Of a stretch of 20,548 nucleotides of DNA, positions 1 to 9,374 are shown piece by piece. Every line of letters starts with the position of its first letter. Positions within the stretch are counted from its first letter, which is position 1. Under the pieces are notes generated by a model, which saw only the letters and a program-made list of their open reading frames with translations, had not been told where the DNA came from and made no database searches. Source of the stretch: Zancudomyces culisetae. Its lineage: Eukaryota > Kickxellomycota > Harpellomycetes > Harpellales > Legeriomycetaceae. Location: the NCBI GenBank assembly GCA_001969505.1, contig LSSK01001088.1, positions 1 to 20,548 of the forward strand. Direction: 5' to 3'. The position numbers and the translations under genes were made by a program.

Positions 1-1015
1 TAGGAGGAGGGGCGGGTATCAAACTACAAGCAACGTCTTTTCTCATGGTTTACCGATTTTCTAGAATTCAGCTTTTTTTTTCCTATTTTTCTTTTTTTTA
101 TAATGTAAAAAGAATAAAAGGAATATAAATGAGTAAGGGAAAAAAATCCATCAAAATTCATCAAAAGATGAGAATAATACACAAGGAAATCAACGTCCCC
201 CTCCCTTTCTCCCCTCCCTTTCTCCCCTCCCTTTCTCCCCTCCCTTTCTCCCCTTTTCTTTGCCCCAAGTTGATAAAAAAAAAACAAACTCCCAATTCAT
301 TCAACGGTTATAATGTATATAATTATCAAAAGCGACTTTATAGAGTCTGTATTGTTAATGATACAATAAAGCAATGACCAACAAACTGTAAAAAAAAGAA
401 CAACATTTACTGTCTATATTTATTTATTTATGTATTTATCTGTATTCTTTTATAATGTTATTATAAAAATAAAACAAAGTATGAGGTCATAAGGAAATCA
501 TAATAGAGGAGAAAACAAAAGAAAAGAAATAAAAAGGATATGTAAATGTGATCAAAGTGATCTAATATAACAAAATCATCCGTATAGTAGCAAATGTGAG
601 CAATAGTATTTATAGGACCAGAGCCAAGAATAACTTGACTAAACACAACAAGTATCATTTAGATATAAAAAAAATATAAAATGTATTTATACTACAACAC
701 ACAAGTTCACAAGAAAACTAAACAAAATGGAACAAAGTTTCAAGTTAAACTTTGGATGTGTAAAAATAGCCCTGTATTTTCTTTTCTTTAGGGCAATTTT
801 CAACATCAAGTGCAATATCATCAATACAAAATATAATAAAATAAAATATAACAATACAATACAAATACGATAAAATGCAAAATAATTATAATCTCCACAA
901 CTTTATTTTTTTTTTATTTGATCTATATTTGAAACTATTTAAATTCAAATCAATGAAAATACCTCCACTTGCCCTCCACTCCCTCCTCCTTAGAGTAAAT
1001 GAATATTTTCTATAT
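1..1015. other. Non-coding, low-complexity region downstream of DSS1
   Basis: No convincing gene is visible here. The stretch is AT-rich with many A and T runs, and it holds the 13-bp minisatellite listed separately. The right part should contain the 3' UTR and polyadenylation signals of DSS1, which ends at 1016. At the far left, one plus-strand frame is open from the edge to a TAG at 62-64. It could be the last 20 codons of a gene entering from outside, but 60 bases are too few to tell. A 65-codon minus-strand ORF with an ATG (461-658) is hydrophobic and Phe-rich and could easily be chance. Confidence 0.6.
202..253. repeat. 13-bp pyrimidine minisatellite, four perfect copies
   Basis: The unit TCCCTTTCTCCCC is repeated four times without a mismatch at 202-214, 215-227, 228-240 and 241-253, with degenerate pyrimidine flanks on both sides. 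All pyrimidines lie on the plus strand. The minus strand therefore has regularly spaced GGGG and GGG tracts separated by short loops, which is a pattern able to form a G-quadruplex, and the mirror-like purine/pyrimidine tract could also form triplex DNA. Array length is likely to vary between strains. Structure formation is inferred from sequence only. Confidence 0.9.
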
Positions 1016-4000
1016 TCAAAGTACGGAATTAACTACAATGTTATTAAGTGCTGGTTCTAAATATACAAAATATCCCCAGAACTCATCACCCGCAGTCAAA
1101 TGAGCATTTGTCTTGGATACTGGTAAAACTACTGGAATGTTAAAGTGTTTGATGGAACAAATAAAATTCTTTCCTCCCAAGTCAGCGTTCACTACTTGTA
1201 ATGGCCACAAACACACATTACCACCATCACCATCACCATCACCATCACCATCACCATTATCATTATCATTATCACCAGTTTTGCGTGGTAATTTACCCAC
1301 TTTATACACAGCATTGGCAGGTACTGGACCACAATTCTTTCCCGTTCGAACTGCGTATTCGATATCCAAAATTGCGCGGTACGTCCAATATAATGTGTTT
1401 TGACGGTGATATGCCTTGATTTCGAGATCCTTTAGCCACAATTTGTTGATTGTATTTGGAAATGATAAGTATATTTGGATTCGGGGGTCTGGAGGTAGTG
1501 CACCTTTATCCTTACTAAGAACTGGATACTTTAAACTTGAGTTTGGCGATTTGGCTAGCATAATTTCTTTAATTTGGAAATGTGTCAGCAAATCACTAAA
1601 GCGCCTAATTGGACTGGTAACTCGTGTGTAACCAAATGGATCTGTAAGCCCCAGTGAGATGTGTGGTAATCCAGCTTCAGTTGTTAGTACACTTTGGTTC
1701 ATGAAGTAGCGGATCCGGTTGTAGTTACGCAAATCCAACATTCCAGTCATTGTATTGACCCGGTTACGCGTGATGTCCTGCCAAAGCTCTCCATTGGTTG
1801 CCCATTCCTTAGTAACACTGGCGCTGGTACTGGTACTGGTACTGACACTGGCATTGTGATCCTTGCCGCCTTCTACCGCTTGAGATGAGTTTTCATCAGG
1901 AGTTGGGGAGCTGGGGTCTGTGTATGGCATGTTCATGACTGCTTCGGTTGGTGGTAGCTGTGCTCTGTATATAATTTTGGTTTTGGGTGCATTGTCATGG
2001 ATAAACCGGGCCGCCACCCGATTTGCTATAATCATCAACTCACTGTTCATCAGATGGGCGGGCGAATCGCTAGCCACGTCGCGGACCACTGTGATTTCCA
2101 CGTCTGAATCTTGATGGCTCTGTGTTTTGTCACCATCTGTTACTGACTTTCTATTAACATTGACAGAGTAGTTGGGAAGTTCGTGGTTAACTGAGCCATT
2201 GGAAATACGACGTTCGAAATGTTTTCTTGCCAAAATGTGAAGCTGAAGCAAGTTGGAAACATCTTCTTGAGCAAGTGTTGGTGCATGCTCGTACCCACTA
2301 CAGGTATTGTCGGTACTATCGGTACTATCGGTACTATTTTTACTTTTTTTTGCCGATTTCTCGATATTGCTTGAATCGTTTTGGCCTGTGGACAAGGAAA
2401 TCGATTTGTAGAAATCAAGAGCACTCTTACCACCTGGAATGTAATCAAATGGCAAGACCTCATCAATCATGTTGTAATCTAGTCGCTTGATATTCGAAAT
2501 TGTGGTAAGTTGGACCTTATAATCAACAATATCTCCAGTCTGTTGGCTCAGCCTTGCACTAAACGTGATGGCATATTTTGGCCTTGGTGGCTTTTCGTCA
2601 GTTTCGGATGATGGAGGTGAAACCAGACTGAATTCTTTGGTAGCTAGTGACTCGGGAAGCATGTGGTGTGTTCCTGTAGGCAAATATACCGACGAAACCC
2701 GCCGCTCAGCATACTTGAAAATGTCATCGAATGGTTCGATTAGTCGCGTAGGATCTGCGACATGTACATGAATCCACCCACTTGCTTCCACATTTCCGTC
2801 TCCGCTATCTATTGGTTCGTACGAAACCCCATCATCCACATCCAGCGTTGACACATCGTCAATTGTGTACACCGTAATGTCCTTACTAAACGGCACCCGT
2901 ATTTCCTCCTCTAGCTCGCTAAATCTACCTCGCACCTTGTGGTTACCCTTTTGTAACTCTGCTTCCAACGCAGCTGCTTGTTTCTCTGCTTGTTTACTCA
3001 AATATAAACTATTACTATCCATACTGGGTAGTCTTGATGTGTAGTCGTATTCGGTCACAATTGCTCCACCATTTTCTTTATCAACTACACTAAGATACTC
3101 CTGGACAATTGATTTATCTACTAGTTGATATAGTCCAGTTGCCTTGACTATACTATATACAATCTTTTCAAATGGATTGGCCTGTTTTTTGTGTCCTCGA
3201 TTTTCATAGGCCACATATCTAAACAGTGTGCGGTTTATCATGGCAAACTCTTTGTGGTATCGATCGGGTTCCACGATTGTGTCTACACCGCCTTTTACCA
3301 CAATGTCGTGTTTATTATATCTGCCCAACTCGCGTCGATAATTCTTGTACTCGGTACTGTTATAATATCTTGCTAGTTTTGATTTGGCATACTTCATATA
3401 CTCACCCACTATATCCACATCTTCATCTGCACTTTGACCCCTTTCGCCTACTCTTTTCTTCAATTCTTCTCGTCTTTCTATCCATCCCTTTACAGTTTCA
3501 TACTCTTTACTGATATGTCGTTCAACCAATTCATATTCTATATCCACTCCTACCCGTAAAAAACTTCTTTTTTTCTCCCCTTGTCTAAAATATATCGCAT
3601 TTCTCAAAAAAAACTCCATTGCCGCAAACTTCATCTCTATCCATTCTCCCTCTGTCACAACCACTGGCTCACGATCTTTTTCATCCACAACCCCCTTTTC
3701 AAATTTAGGTCTTTTGCACTTGTTGGCTATATACGCTGCTAGACCCTCTACACTTATTGTTCGGTAATTGTTACTAACAAGCCAATCATATAATTTTGCA
3801 TTTCTACCCTTTTCCAACAGTCCACTTTTCCACAAATGCTTTTTAATATTGCCGTTTATGCGTGTTACCAATATTACACTTGACATTTTTTCAATGTCTT
3901 TTTTTGTGATTTTGATATCTACTTCTTCTTGTTCTTCCTGATATTCGCTTGCCTCTGACTTTGATCTCGATTCTGAATCCTTTTTGGATTTCATATGCTT

Positions 4001-5449
4001 GTTCATACGACTTTTGGTTTCTCCTCTTCCTCCAGCTATGTCCCTAACTACACTCTTCATAGTTAAATATCCCGCCCCTATCAATTCCACATCCCTTTTT
4101 CGGATTTCTACTGGTTCTGGATACATAAATTGTACTTTATAGTTGTTTACTCCCTCAAGCTCCTCTGTTACAATACCAGCTCTCGTATACATTCCTGTAT
4201 CAACCACCTCTTGGTTGTGTAAATGCAGTCTCGTTTCTATCAGGTCGCCAACCTGTGGAAAGAATACGCTTGTATCGCTTTCTCCTACTTTTATCTCTCG
4301 TCCTCTCTGTCTCATCCCTTTACCACCAATCTCTCCTATCACTTTTACTGCACATTTCTCCCCATCAATCCACAAGCTAATCATACGCATGCTAGCACCA
4401 CCATACTTCCCAGACTCGTTGTTTTCACCGCTCTCTGAAGTTATTTTTTCTTTATTTTTTACTTTATATGTTCTTAATTTTGATGAGTTTGAGTATTCCC
4501 TCTTCCCACCTATATTCCCACCCATACTCCCACTCCTATTCCCGCCTATACTCCCGCCTATACCTCCACTCATATTCCCATCCATGTTCCTGCTCTTACT
4601 ATTCGCACTCCTTTCCTTATCAACTCCTTCCTGCCCATTCTCACCCTCTACCTTCATACTACTACCTTCATCATTTATTTGCTTATCATCACCTTCAATA
4701 TCCACCGCTTCTGTCTCTTTGCCAAAGTTTTCTTGGTCTACCTCTCTTCCTCTCCTAAATATCTGTTCCAATTCCCTAGAAAACTCCTCTTCCTCCTCTC
4801 TTCTAATACTTCTAATATATTTGCTGAAATTATTCCTCCTTTCCTTTACCAGCTGTCCACTGTTATCCAATCCGAGTATCATGTTTACTACAAGTTTTGG
4901 ATCCATGATTTCTGCCTTAAATTTCCGAATCTTTTTCAAATCCTCCTCTCCCTTTTTGTCGTGCAACTGCTTTTCATCTATTTCTTTCTCATGTCCCTCA
5001 TGTACTTCCTCACCTTCATCTAATGTATGTTCCTGTTTATCTAGGAAGTAATCACCAGCTCTTTTGTATCTATATCTCCATGGTCTTCTTTTTAAAACCA
5101 ATTTCACATCCTTATCGACGTTTGTAACGTTAACTGCCTGGTTATTTCCTCCATCTAATCCTCCAAAAACCTGTGGATACGAGTGTCCTATATCCTCCCT
5201 CTTCGCTGCCTCTACCAAATCACCAATCATCCTCTCAAACTCCATCACCTCCTTTTCTTTCGCTTTTTTCATCTCGTCTCGTTCATTTCCCTCACCACTG
5301 TGATGCACTGTAGTATATGTATTTTTGTTGCCATATCTAACACCATGCCCAACTCCAACTTCGCTATGCGTAAATATCGGGAGTGTGGTTTTTGTCACCC
5401 TGGGAATCGTCCTACTCGCTAATTTTACTCTGTATATTTTTGCAAACAT
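1016..5449 (-). CDS. DSS1: Mitochondrial 3'-5' exoribonuclease DSS1 (RNase II/RNB family), extended form
   Basis: Intronless ORF of 1477 aa, starting at ATG 5449. The basic, hydroxylated N-terminus looks like a mitochondrial presequence. An RNB domain lies in the C-terminal half. TIDD...LDVDD gives D864, D870, D872 and D873, matching the spacing of the four metal-binding Asp of E. coli RNase II (D201, D207, D209, D210). TSPIRRF at 1278-1284 matches the late RNB motif. The tail, ending GDEFWGYFVYLEP...NNIVVNSVL, is probably the S1-like end. In yeast, Dss1 and the Suv3 helicase form the mitochondrial degradosome that degrades RNA 3' to 5'. S. cerevisiae Dss1 is about 970 aa. The excess here is mainly a low-complexity acidic and Gly/Ser-rich block around residues 215-520, plus Ser/Thr-rich inserts inside RNB and an Asn-Asp/Gly-Asp run near 1393-1411. 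The catalytic core looks intact, so I expect an active enzyme. Confidence 0.93.
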   Translation of the reverse strand: MFAKIYRVKLASRTIPRVTKTTLPIFTHSEVGVGHGVRYGNKNTYTTVHHSGEGNERDEMKKAKEKEVMEFERMIGDLVEAAKREDIGHSYPQVFGGLDGGNNQAVNVTNVDKDVKLVLKRRPWRYRYKRAGDYFLDKQEHTLDEGEEVHEGHEKEIDEKQLHDKKGEEDLKKIRKFKAEIMDPKLVVNMILGLDNSGQLVKERRNNFSKYIRSIRREEEEEFSRELEQIFRRGREVDQENFGKETEAVDIEGDDKQINDEGSSMKVEGENGQEGVDKERSANSKSRNMDGNMSGGIGGSIGGNRSGSMGGNIGGKREYSNSSKLRTYKVKNKEKITSESGENNESGKYGGASMRMISLWIDGEKCAVKVIGEIGGKGMRQRGREIKVGESDTSVFFPQVGDLIETRLHLHNQEVVDTGMYTRAGIVTEELEGVNNYKVQFMYPEPVEIRKRDVELIGAGYLTMKSVVRDIAGGRGETKSRMNKHMKSKKDSESRSKSEASEYQEEQEEVDIKITKKDIEKMSSVILVTRINGNIKKHLWKSGLLEKGRNAKLYDWLVSNNYRTISVEGLAAYIANKCKRPKFEKGVVDEKDREPVVVTEGEWIEMKFAAMEFFLRNAIYFRQGEKKRSFLRVGVDIEYELVERHISKEYETVKGWIERREELKKRVGERGQSADEDVDIVGEYMKYAKSKLARYYNSTEYKNYRRELGRYNKHDIVVKGGVDTIVEPDRYHKEFAMINRTLFRYVAYENRGHKKQANPFEKIVYSIVKATGLYQLVDKSIVQEYLSVVDKENGGAIVTEYDYTSRLPSMDSNSLYLSKQAEKQAAALEAELQKGNHKVRGRFSELEEEIRVPFSKDITVYTIDDVSTLDVDDGVSYEPIDSGDGNVEASGWIHVHVADPTRLIEPFDDIFKYAERRVSSVYLPTGTHHMLPESLATKEFSLVSPPSSETDEKPPRPKYAITFSARLSQQTGDIVDYKVQLTTISNIKRLDYNMIDEVLPFDYIPGGKSALDFYKSISLSTGQNDSSNIEKSAKKSKNSTDSTDSTDNTCSGYEHAPTLAQEDVSNLLQLHILARKHFERRISNGSVNHELPNYSVNVNRKSVTDGDKTQSHQDSDVEITVVRDVASDSPAHLMNSELMIIANRVAARFIHDNAPKTKIIYRAQLPPTEAVMNMPYTDPSSPTPDENSSQAVEGGKDHNASVSTSTSTSASVTKEWATNGELWQDITRNRVNTMTGMLDLRNYNRIRYFMNQSVLTTEAGLPHISLGLTDPFGYTRVTSPIRRFSDLLTHFQIKEIMLAKSPNSSLKYPVLSKDKGALPPDPRIQIYLSFPNTINKLWLKDLEIKAYHRQNTLYWTYRAILDIEYAVRTGKNCGPVPANAVYKVGKLPRKTGDNDNDNGDGDGDGDGDGGNVCLWPLQVVNADLGGKNFICSIKHFNIPVVLPVSKTNAHLTAGDEFWGYFVYLEPALNNIVVNSVL
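1218..1275. repeat. Hexanucleotide microsatellite inside DSS1
   Basis: Six-base units (ACCATC type, turning into ATTATC type) lie in frame in the DSS1 coding strand. They encode an alternating Asn-Asp then Gly-Asp run between the RNB domain and the C-terminal S1-like segment. Because the unit is two codons long, gain or loss of copies would keep the frame. Confidence 0.85.
4505..4588. repeat. 12-bp degenerate minisatellite inside DSS1 (seven units)
   Basis: Seven consecutive 12-base units resembling CCCACCTATATT occupy 4505-4588 exactly. On the coding (minus) strand they encode seven tetrapeptides of the form x-[IM]-[GS]-G (one is NRSG and one NMDG) at DSS1 residues 288-315. This is a four-codon repeat within the long disordered N-terminal region and should be length-variable. 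Confidence 0.85.
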
Positions 5450-6547
5450 TTCTATATTTTTGATGTATCTAGCTATATGTATGTCTATTTACACATTCTT
5501 TCTATACTTTATTAAATAAATAATGCTCAACAATATCCTATCAAAACTGTATACACTTGTGTTTTATATGTTTATTCTTTCAATCCTCAATTCTTTCTTT
5601 ATATAGCTTTCTTTTTTTTTTAACTTGTTGCTTTGATATCAGGCTTACTCCACCTATAGAAAATTTCATCTATTTCTTAGATTTATCAGTTACTATATAT
5701 TATTGGCTAATCGTTGTTTTTCCAAAAAAAATATAAATCATAATCTCCAAAAAAAATTTTTTTGCCAAGGCGGCGGCAAGAGAGATGTACCAAACGCAGG
5801 TAAGAGCAGGTTTGAGATGGTTTGAGATGGTTTCTATGTTTATACCAAAGGCTTCTCTAACATGGATAATTCTCATATTCCACAATGGCTTTAGCAGTAA
5901 ACTATCCATGTATAACTTTTGCATTCTGCAAGCTATTTGATGCTTGTAGTTCTTTCAACGCCTCTACCACTTGTAGAACGAAAGCAGAGTAGTTTCATTG
6001 TTGTTCATTTACCCCTTTCGTCATTCAGATGCTATAGTTTATGCTTCACTTCTTTATCATCCACCCCCCTCCCCCCTTTTTACTATCTCGTATTACGTTG
6101 TCTTTTATTTACTTTGTTTTCAGACCCAGTTTTACTTTTGTCAACCAAATTTTGAACTATATAGAGCAGCAGAATAACATGCAAACGGGATTTGTATTGA
6201 CAAAAAATTTTTTTTATACGCTCCTATTAGCACATGATGTTTGAAAAGCTCATGTTTGATCTGATTCAACAAATAAACAGTGTTTCTATTTTTCCGTCTT
6301 TCCCCTTTCTCTTTTTCACCTTCTTTATTTTACTATTTGGGAGCTTTATTTGAGCTTCAGTATACAGTTACCAAGCAGCCACCTTGAATATTACTCCAAT
6401 GGTTGGTTTTCCAAAGTACAAATATATTACAGGAATTAAAATAGTTAGATACTTGGGAATATAATCGAATGGTGCAAAGTACGGGTAAGGAAAATAAACC
6501 AGACAATATAAAGGCAGGAATACAAACGACAAAAATATAAAGCACTA
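5450..6547. promoter_or_regulatory. Divergent intergenic region between DSS1 and TOK-A
   Basis: These 1.1 kb hold the promoters of DSS1 (leftward) and TOK-A (rightward). No believable gene is visible; the short ORFs here lack codon structure. Visible landmarks are a GC-rich patch GGCGGCGGC near 5769, a direct 10-bp repeat TTTGAGATGG at 5811-5830, a C6-T-C6 tract at 6064-6076, and a TATAAAG element at 6507-6513 about 35 bases before the TOK-A ATG. Assigning the TATA element to TOK-A is inference from its position. Confidence 0.6.
6507..6513 (+). promoter_or_regulatory. Candidate TATA element of TOK-A
   Basis: TATAAAG lies 34 bases before the TOK-A ATG. The distance is short for a yeast TATA box, which usually sits 40-120 bases upstream of the transcription start, so the assignment is weak. 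Confidence 0.3.
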
Positions 6548-9049
6548 ATGGCACGGAACGAACAACCACAGTTCGAGTACAGCGATACTGAGGATTATAC
6601 CTCTACCTCAAGTTCTGGCGATATGTCTGGCACCTCTTTCTCTAGCGACCACAAAGTCAAAGTCAAATTCAAAGAACCACAACCGCATAAAAGAAAAAGA
6701 GTTACAGGTTATCGCAAAAGCAATCATAAATACAAAGGGAAAAGCAAAACCAAGTATGACCATGACAACAGTCACCAATACTCCCAAAAATCAAAAAAAA
6801 GACTCGAAAAGGATAACAACCGGTTGGTGGAGATAAGTGTTACCGAAGGATCCCTGTTCGCACGGTGGGGTATTGTTGCGCTTGCGAGCTTTCTAGTTGT
6901 GATTAATTTGATTCTAAGTTTGTCCTGTACTAGCTTAACACGCGAATCAGTAACTAAAACCGACTGTATTGAAGGTAATTTTTGACCTTTATTGGTGACC
7001 CTATTACGAATTTATTTATTTGCCTCTCTCATTATCATGCTTATTTTGTACTTTTGTTCTTATATTATAAAATCATAAAGTGAATTATACTAATACATAA
7101 ACTTATTGAATATTTTTGATTAGAGGGTTTTCATATAATTTTAGGCAAGTCATTATTATAGATGGACTACTCAGAATCTTAAATACATTGTCCGTTATGG
7201 ATACAGCCAACATTTTCAAACTAACGTATATGTATCTGTACAATCACCTACTCTTTGAATAGAAAAAAACTCGCTCAGGCTGTTCATGCTTGTACTTGGT
7301 ATCCTATCCTTCATAGCACATTCCATGCGTATACTAAACTATCGTATCGTGCTTTTTACATTTTTGACGATTACTCTACAGTTCATCACATGTAAGCCAC
7401 ATACTTTTCTACATACAATAAATCTGATCCCCCCCCCCTTCAATCACCAGATGTTTTGCTATTTTCTGTTCTAATACTATGTTCAATGTGTGTACCCTTT
7501 TATAATAATAGTTGCATTTGGACTTGGAATCATAATTTATATTTTGGTTTCTAACAATGCGTACGATTTGAAAACCAAAGTCCCAACAGGATTTGGATAC
7601 TTTATTTTCAGCATTGCATGTACGGCTCTAGCCGTTATTATACTACTATTCGATTTCTTTATGACCAAAGATTTCAAGCATAAAGGTATGGTATACTAAG
7701 CTTAGGTTAATATAATATTTAATAGTACATCAATCATAGTATCGTATCAACATGCATCATATACTGAAAAAATACAATCTAAATATACATGTAGGCAGCG
7801 GTGTATCATACAAACTAAAACTGCTACAGATAAGCTTTATTGCCGTTTATGCCTGGGTCATGTTGGGCGGACTTTTGTTTAAGTATCTGGAAGGAAAAAC
7901 CATACTGGTGGGAGTTTACTATTGTCTAGGTATGTATTCATTGAACACAATGCTCGACACCTATATATTGGGGATTGGTGTATTAATCTTTTTTTCTTTG
8001 TATATAACAATTACTAGTAACCGCAACAACAACAGGATTTGGAGATTATGTACCCACAACATCACTCGCCAAATTCATAATGGTTCCATGGGCAATCTTC
8101 GGAATAATGATTATGAGTATATACGCCATAAACTTTGGAAATTTTGTGGTTTCCTTACTTGATGTATATAAACTAAGAAAGATGGCTCAGCTAATAAGCG
8201 AGCAGCTTGCTTTAAAAATAAACGATATAGATAAAAGAACTGGCCTACTCACCCGGAAACGGATATTCAGATCAACAATGAAAAAGGCTAAGGGAAAAAA
8301 ATTACAAATTGGCCTAACCAACACAGGATTTCACATTGCAGGGCTTGTAAAAAAACACAATGTAGGTGATGATAATGTACATAACGACGGTCATTCTCCT
8401 CACGGACACCAAACTGAAAAAAGTAACGACCACCCGGTAACCAAGTATATTGAGAACCATTTGGCTGGTGGTATTCTTACCACACATCACCACCATAACT
8501 ATGACAAAGATACCCCGTTTGTACAATACGACGCCCTTGAACAACAGATTGTGGCTCTAAAATCTTCTTCCCGAATTACACTTAGCCTGGGTCTTGTTAT
8601 TGTGTTTTTACTTGGAGTCTGGGTTTTTTTTGTCACTCTTTTTCATATATTCCAGGATAATGAGTATTCCTATGGTGACATAATATATCTATGTATTATT
8701 GCGTACTCTACAGTAGGTAAGTCCATGGGCACCAATTTCGTGATTTCCATATTTTTATTTATTTATCTACTATATGCGAAATCGTTATTTATTTCTCAGT
8801 GACGTACTAAATTTACTACCCCCAGGATATGGGGAAATAGTCTTTAAAACCGAGGGCTCTTTGATTTACTATTCGATTACCGCAATATACATGGTCTCAA
8901 TATTTGGCCTTATGATTGCTACGGTCAGTCAGCTTGTTCAGAATTTTATATCAACAGCAGTTAAAAAAGAAAGACTCGACATTGTTGAGGAGAAAATGAT
9001 AGAAAAGGTCCAAGAAATCATCGAGAGAAGGACTAAAAAGAAACGTTGA
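6548..9049 (+). CDS. TOK1: TOK-A: outward-rectifier-type two-pore K+ channel, six exons
   Basis: Spliced model: 6548-6974, 7263-7391, 7512-7685, 7795-7929, 8018-8716, 8826-9049, giving 595 aa. All five introns are GT-AG and phase 1. The product has the fungal TOK layout: a Lys-rich cytosolic N-tail (about 100 residues), TM1-4, TM5-P1-TM6, a long cytosolic linker, TM7-P2-TM8 and a charged helical tail. Filter 1 is TTGFGD (residues 293-298), with Thr where Val/Ile is usual. Filter 2 is TVGYGE (520-525), with Glu replacing Asp. The TM6-TM7 linker (about 400-455) is rich in His, including HHHH. TOK channels are plasma-membrane channels that pass outward K+ current and help set membrane potential. 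Exon 2 and all splice sites were placed by alignment to TOK-B and TOK-C and are not confirmed by cDNA. The family is certain; the altered filters make the conduction properties uncertain. Confidence 0.9.
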
Positions 9050-9374
9050 TGTGTTACATTACCCAAAATATTAGCTAAAATATTATTCTTGTCCCTTGGT
9101 GTATGAGGGGGGAGGGGGGATTGGGGGTTGTGGTTTGAGTGTATTAGATCTTTTTGATTTTTTTAAAAAAGTATATGTTATTGGTTAATTTAATAAATGT
9201 ATTTTCAAGAATAAAATGATGCAAAAGTGCGAAAAAAACAGCTCTATAGCACCTGGTAACGGATTATGAACAAGAAGATGCATAGCATACTACAAGACAA
9301 AAAAAACCACCAGCATCTTATCTGCCTTTTCAAGCAATAGCAGCTTTGGTATACTTTCCAGACAACAATTTGAC
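9050..9374. other. Convergent 3' region between TOK-A and TOK-B
   Basis: Non-coding, 325 bases, shared by the 3' ends of TOK-A and TOK-B. It contains a very G-rich plus-strand tract at 9107-9127 (G6-A-G6-ATT-G5), followed by A/T-rich DNA that would suit polyadenylation. No ORF of note. Confidence 0.6.

Noticed and set aside
24-287. 87-codon minus-strand ORF rich in Gly, Arg and Glu
   Set aside because: The central part is only the translation of the 13-bp repeat; no homologous-looking segment.
461-658. 65-codon minus-strand ORF with an ATG
   Set aside because: Phe/Leu/Tyr-rich, as expected from AT-rich DNA; no recognisable motif. A small membrane protein cannot be excluded.
4143-5051. 302-codon plus-strand ORF opposite DSS1
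   Set aside because: It runs antisense through the Glu/Lys/Gly-rich low-complexity part of DSS1. Its Ser/Pro/Leu/Phe composition is what the complement of those codons gives, and other plus frames are open in the same place.
5700-5924. 74-codon minus-strand ORF in the DSS1/TOK-A gap
   Set aside because: No motif and no codon structure, and it lies in a divergent promoter region.
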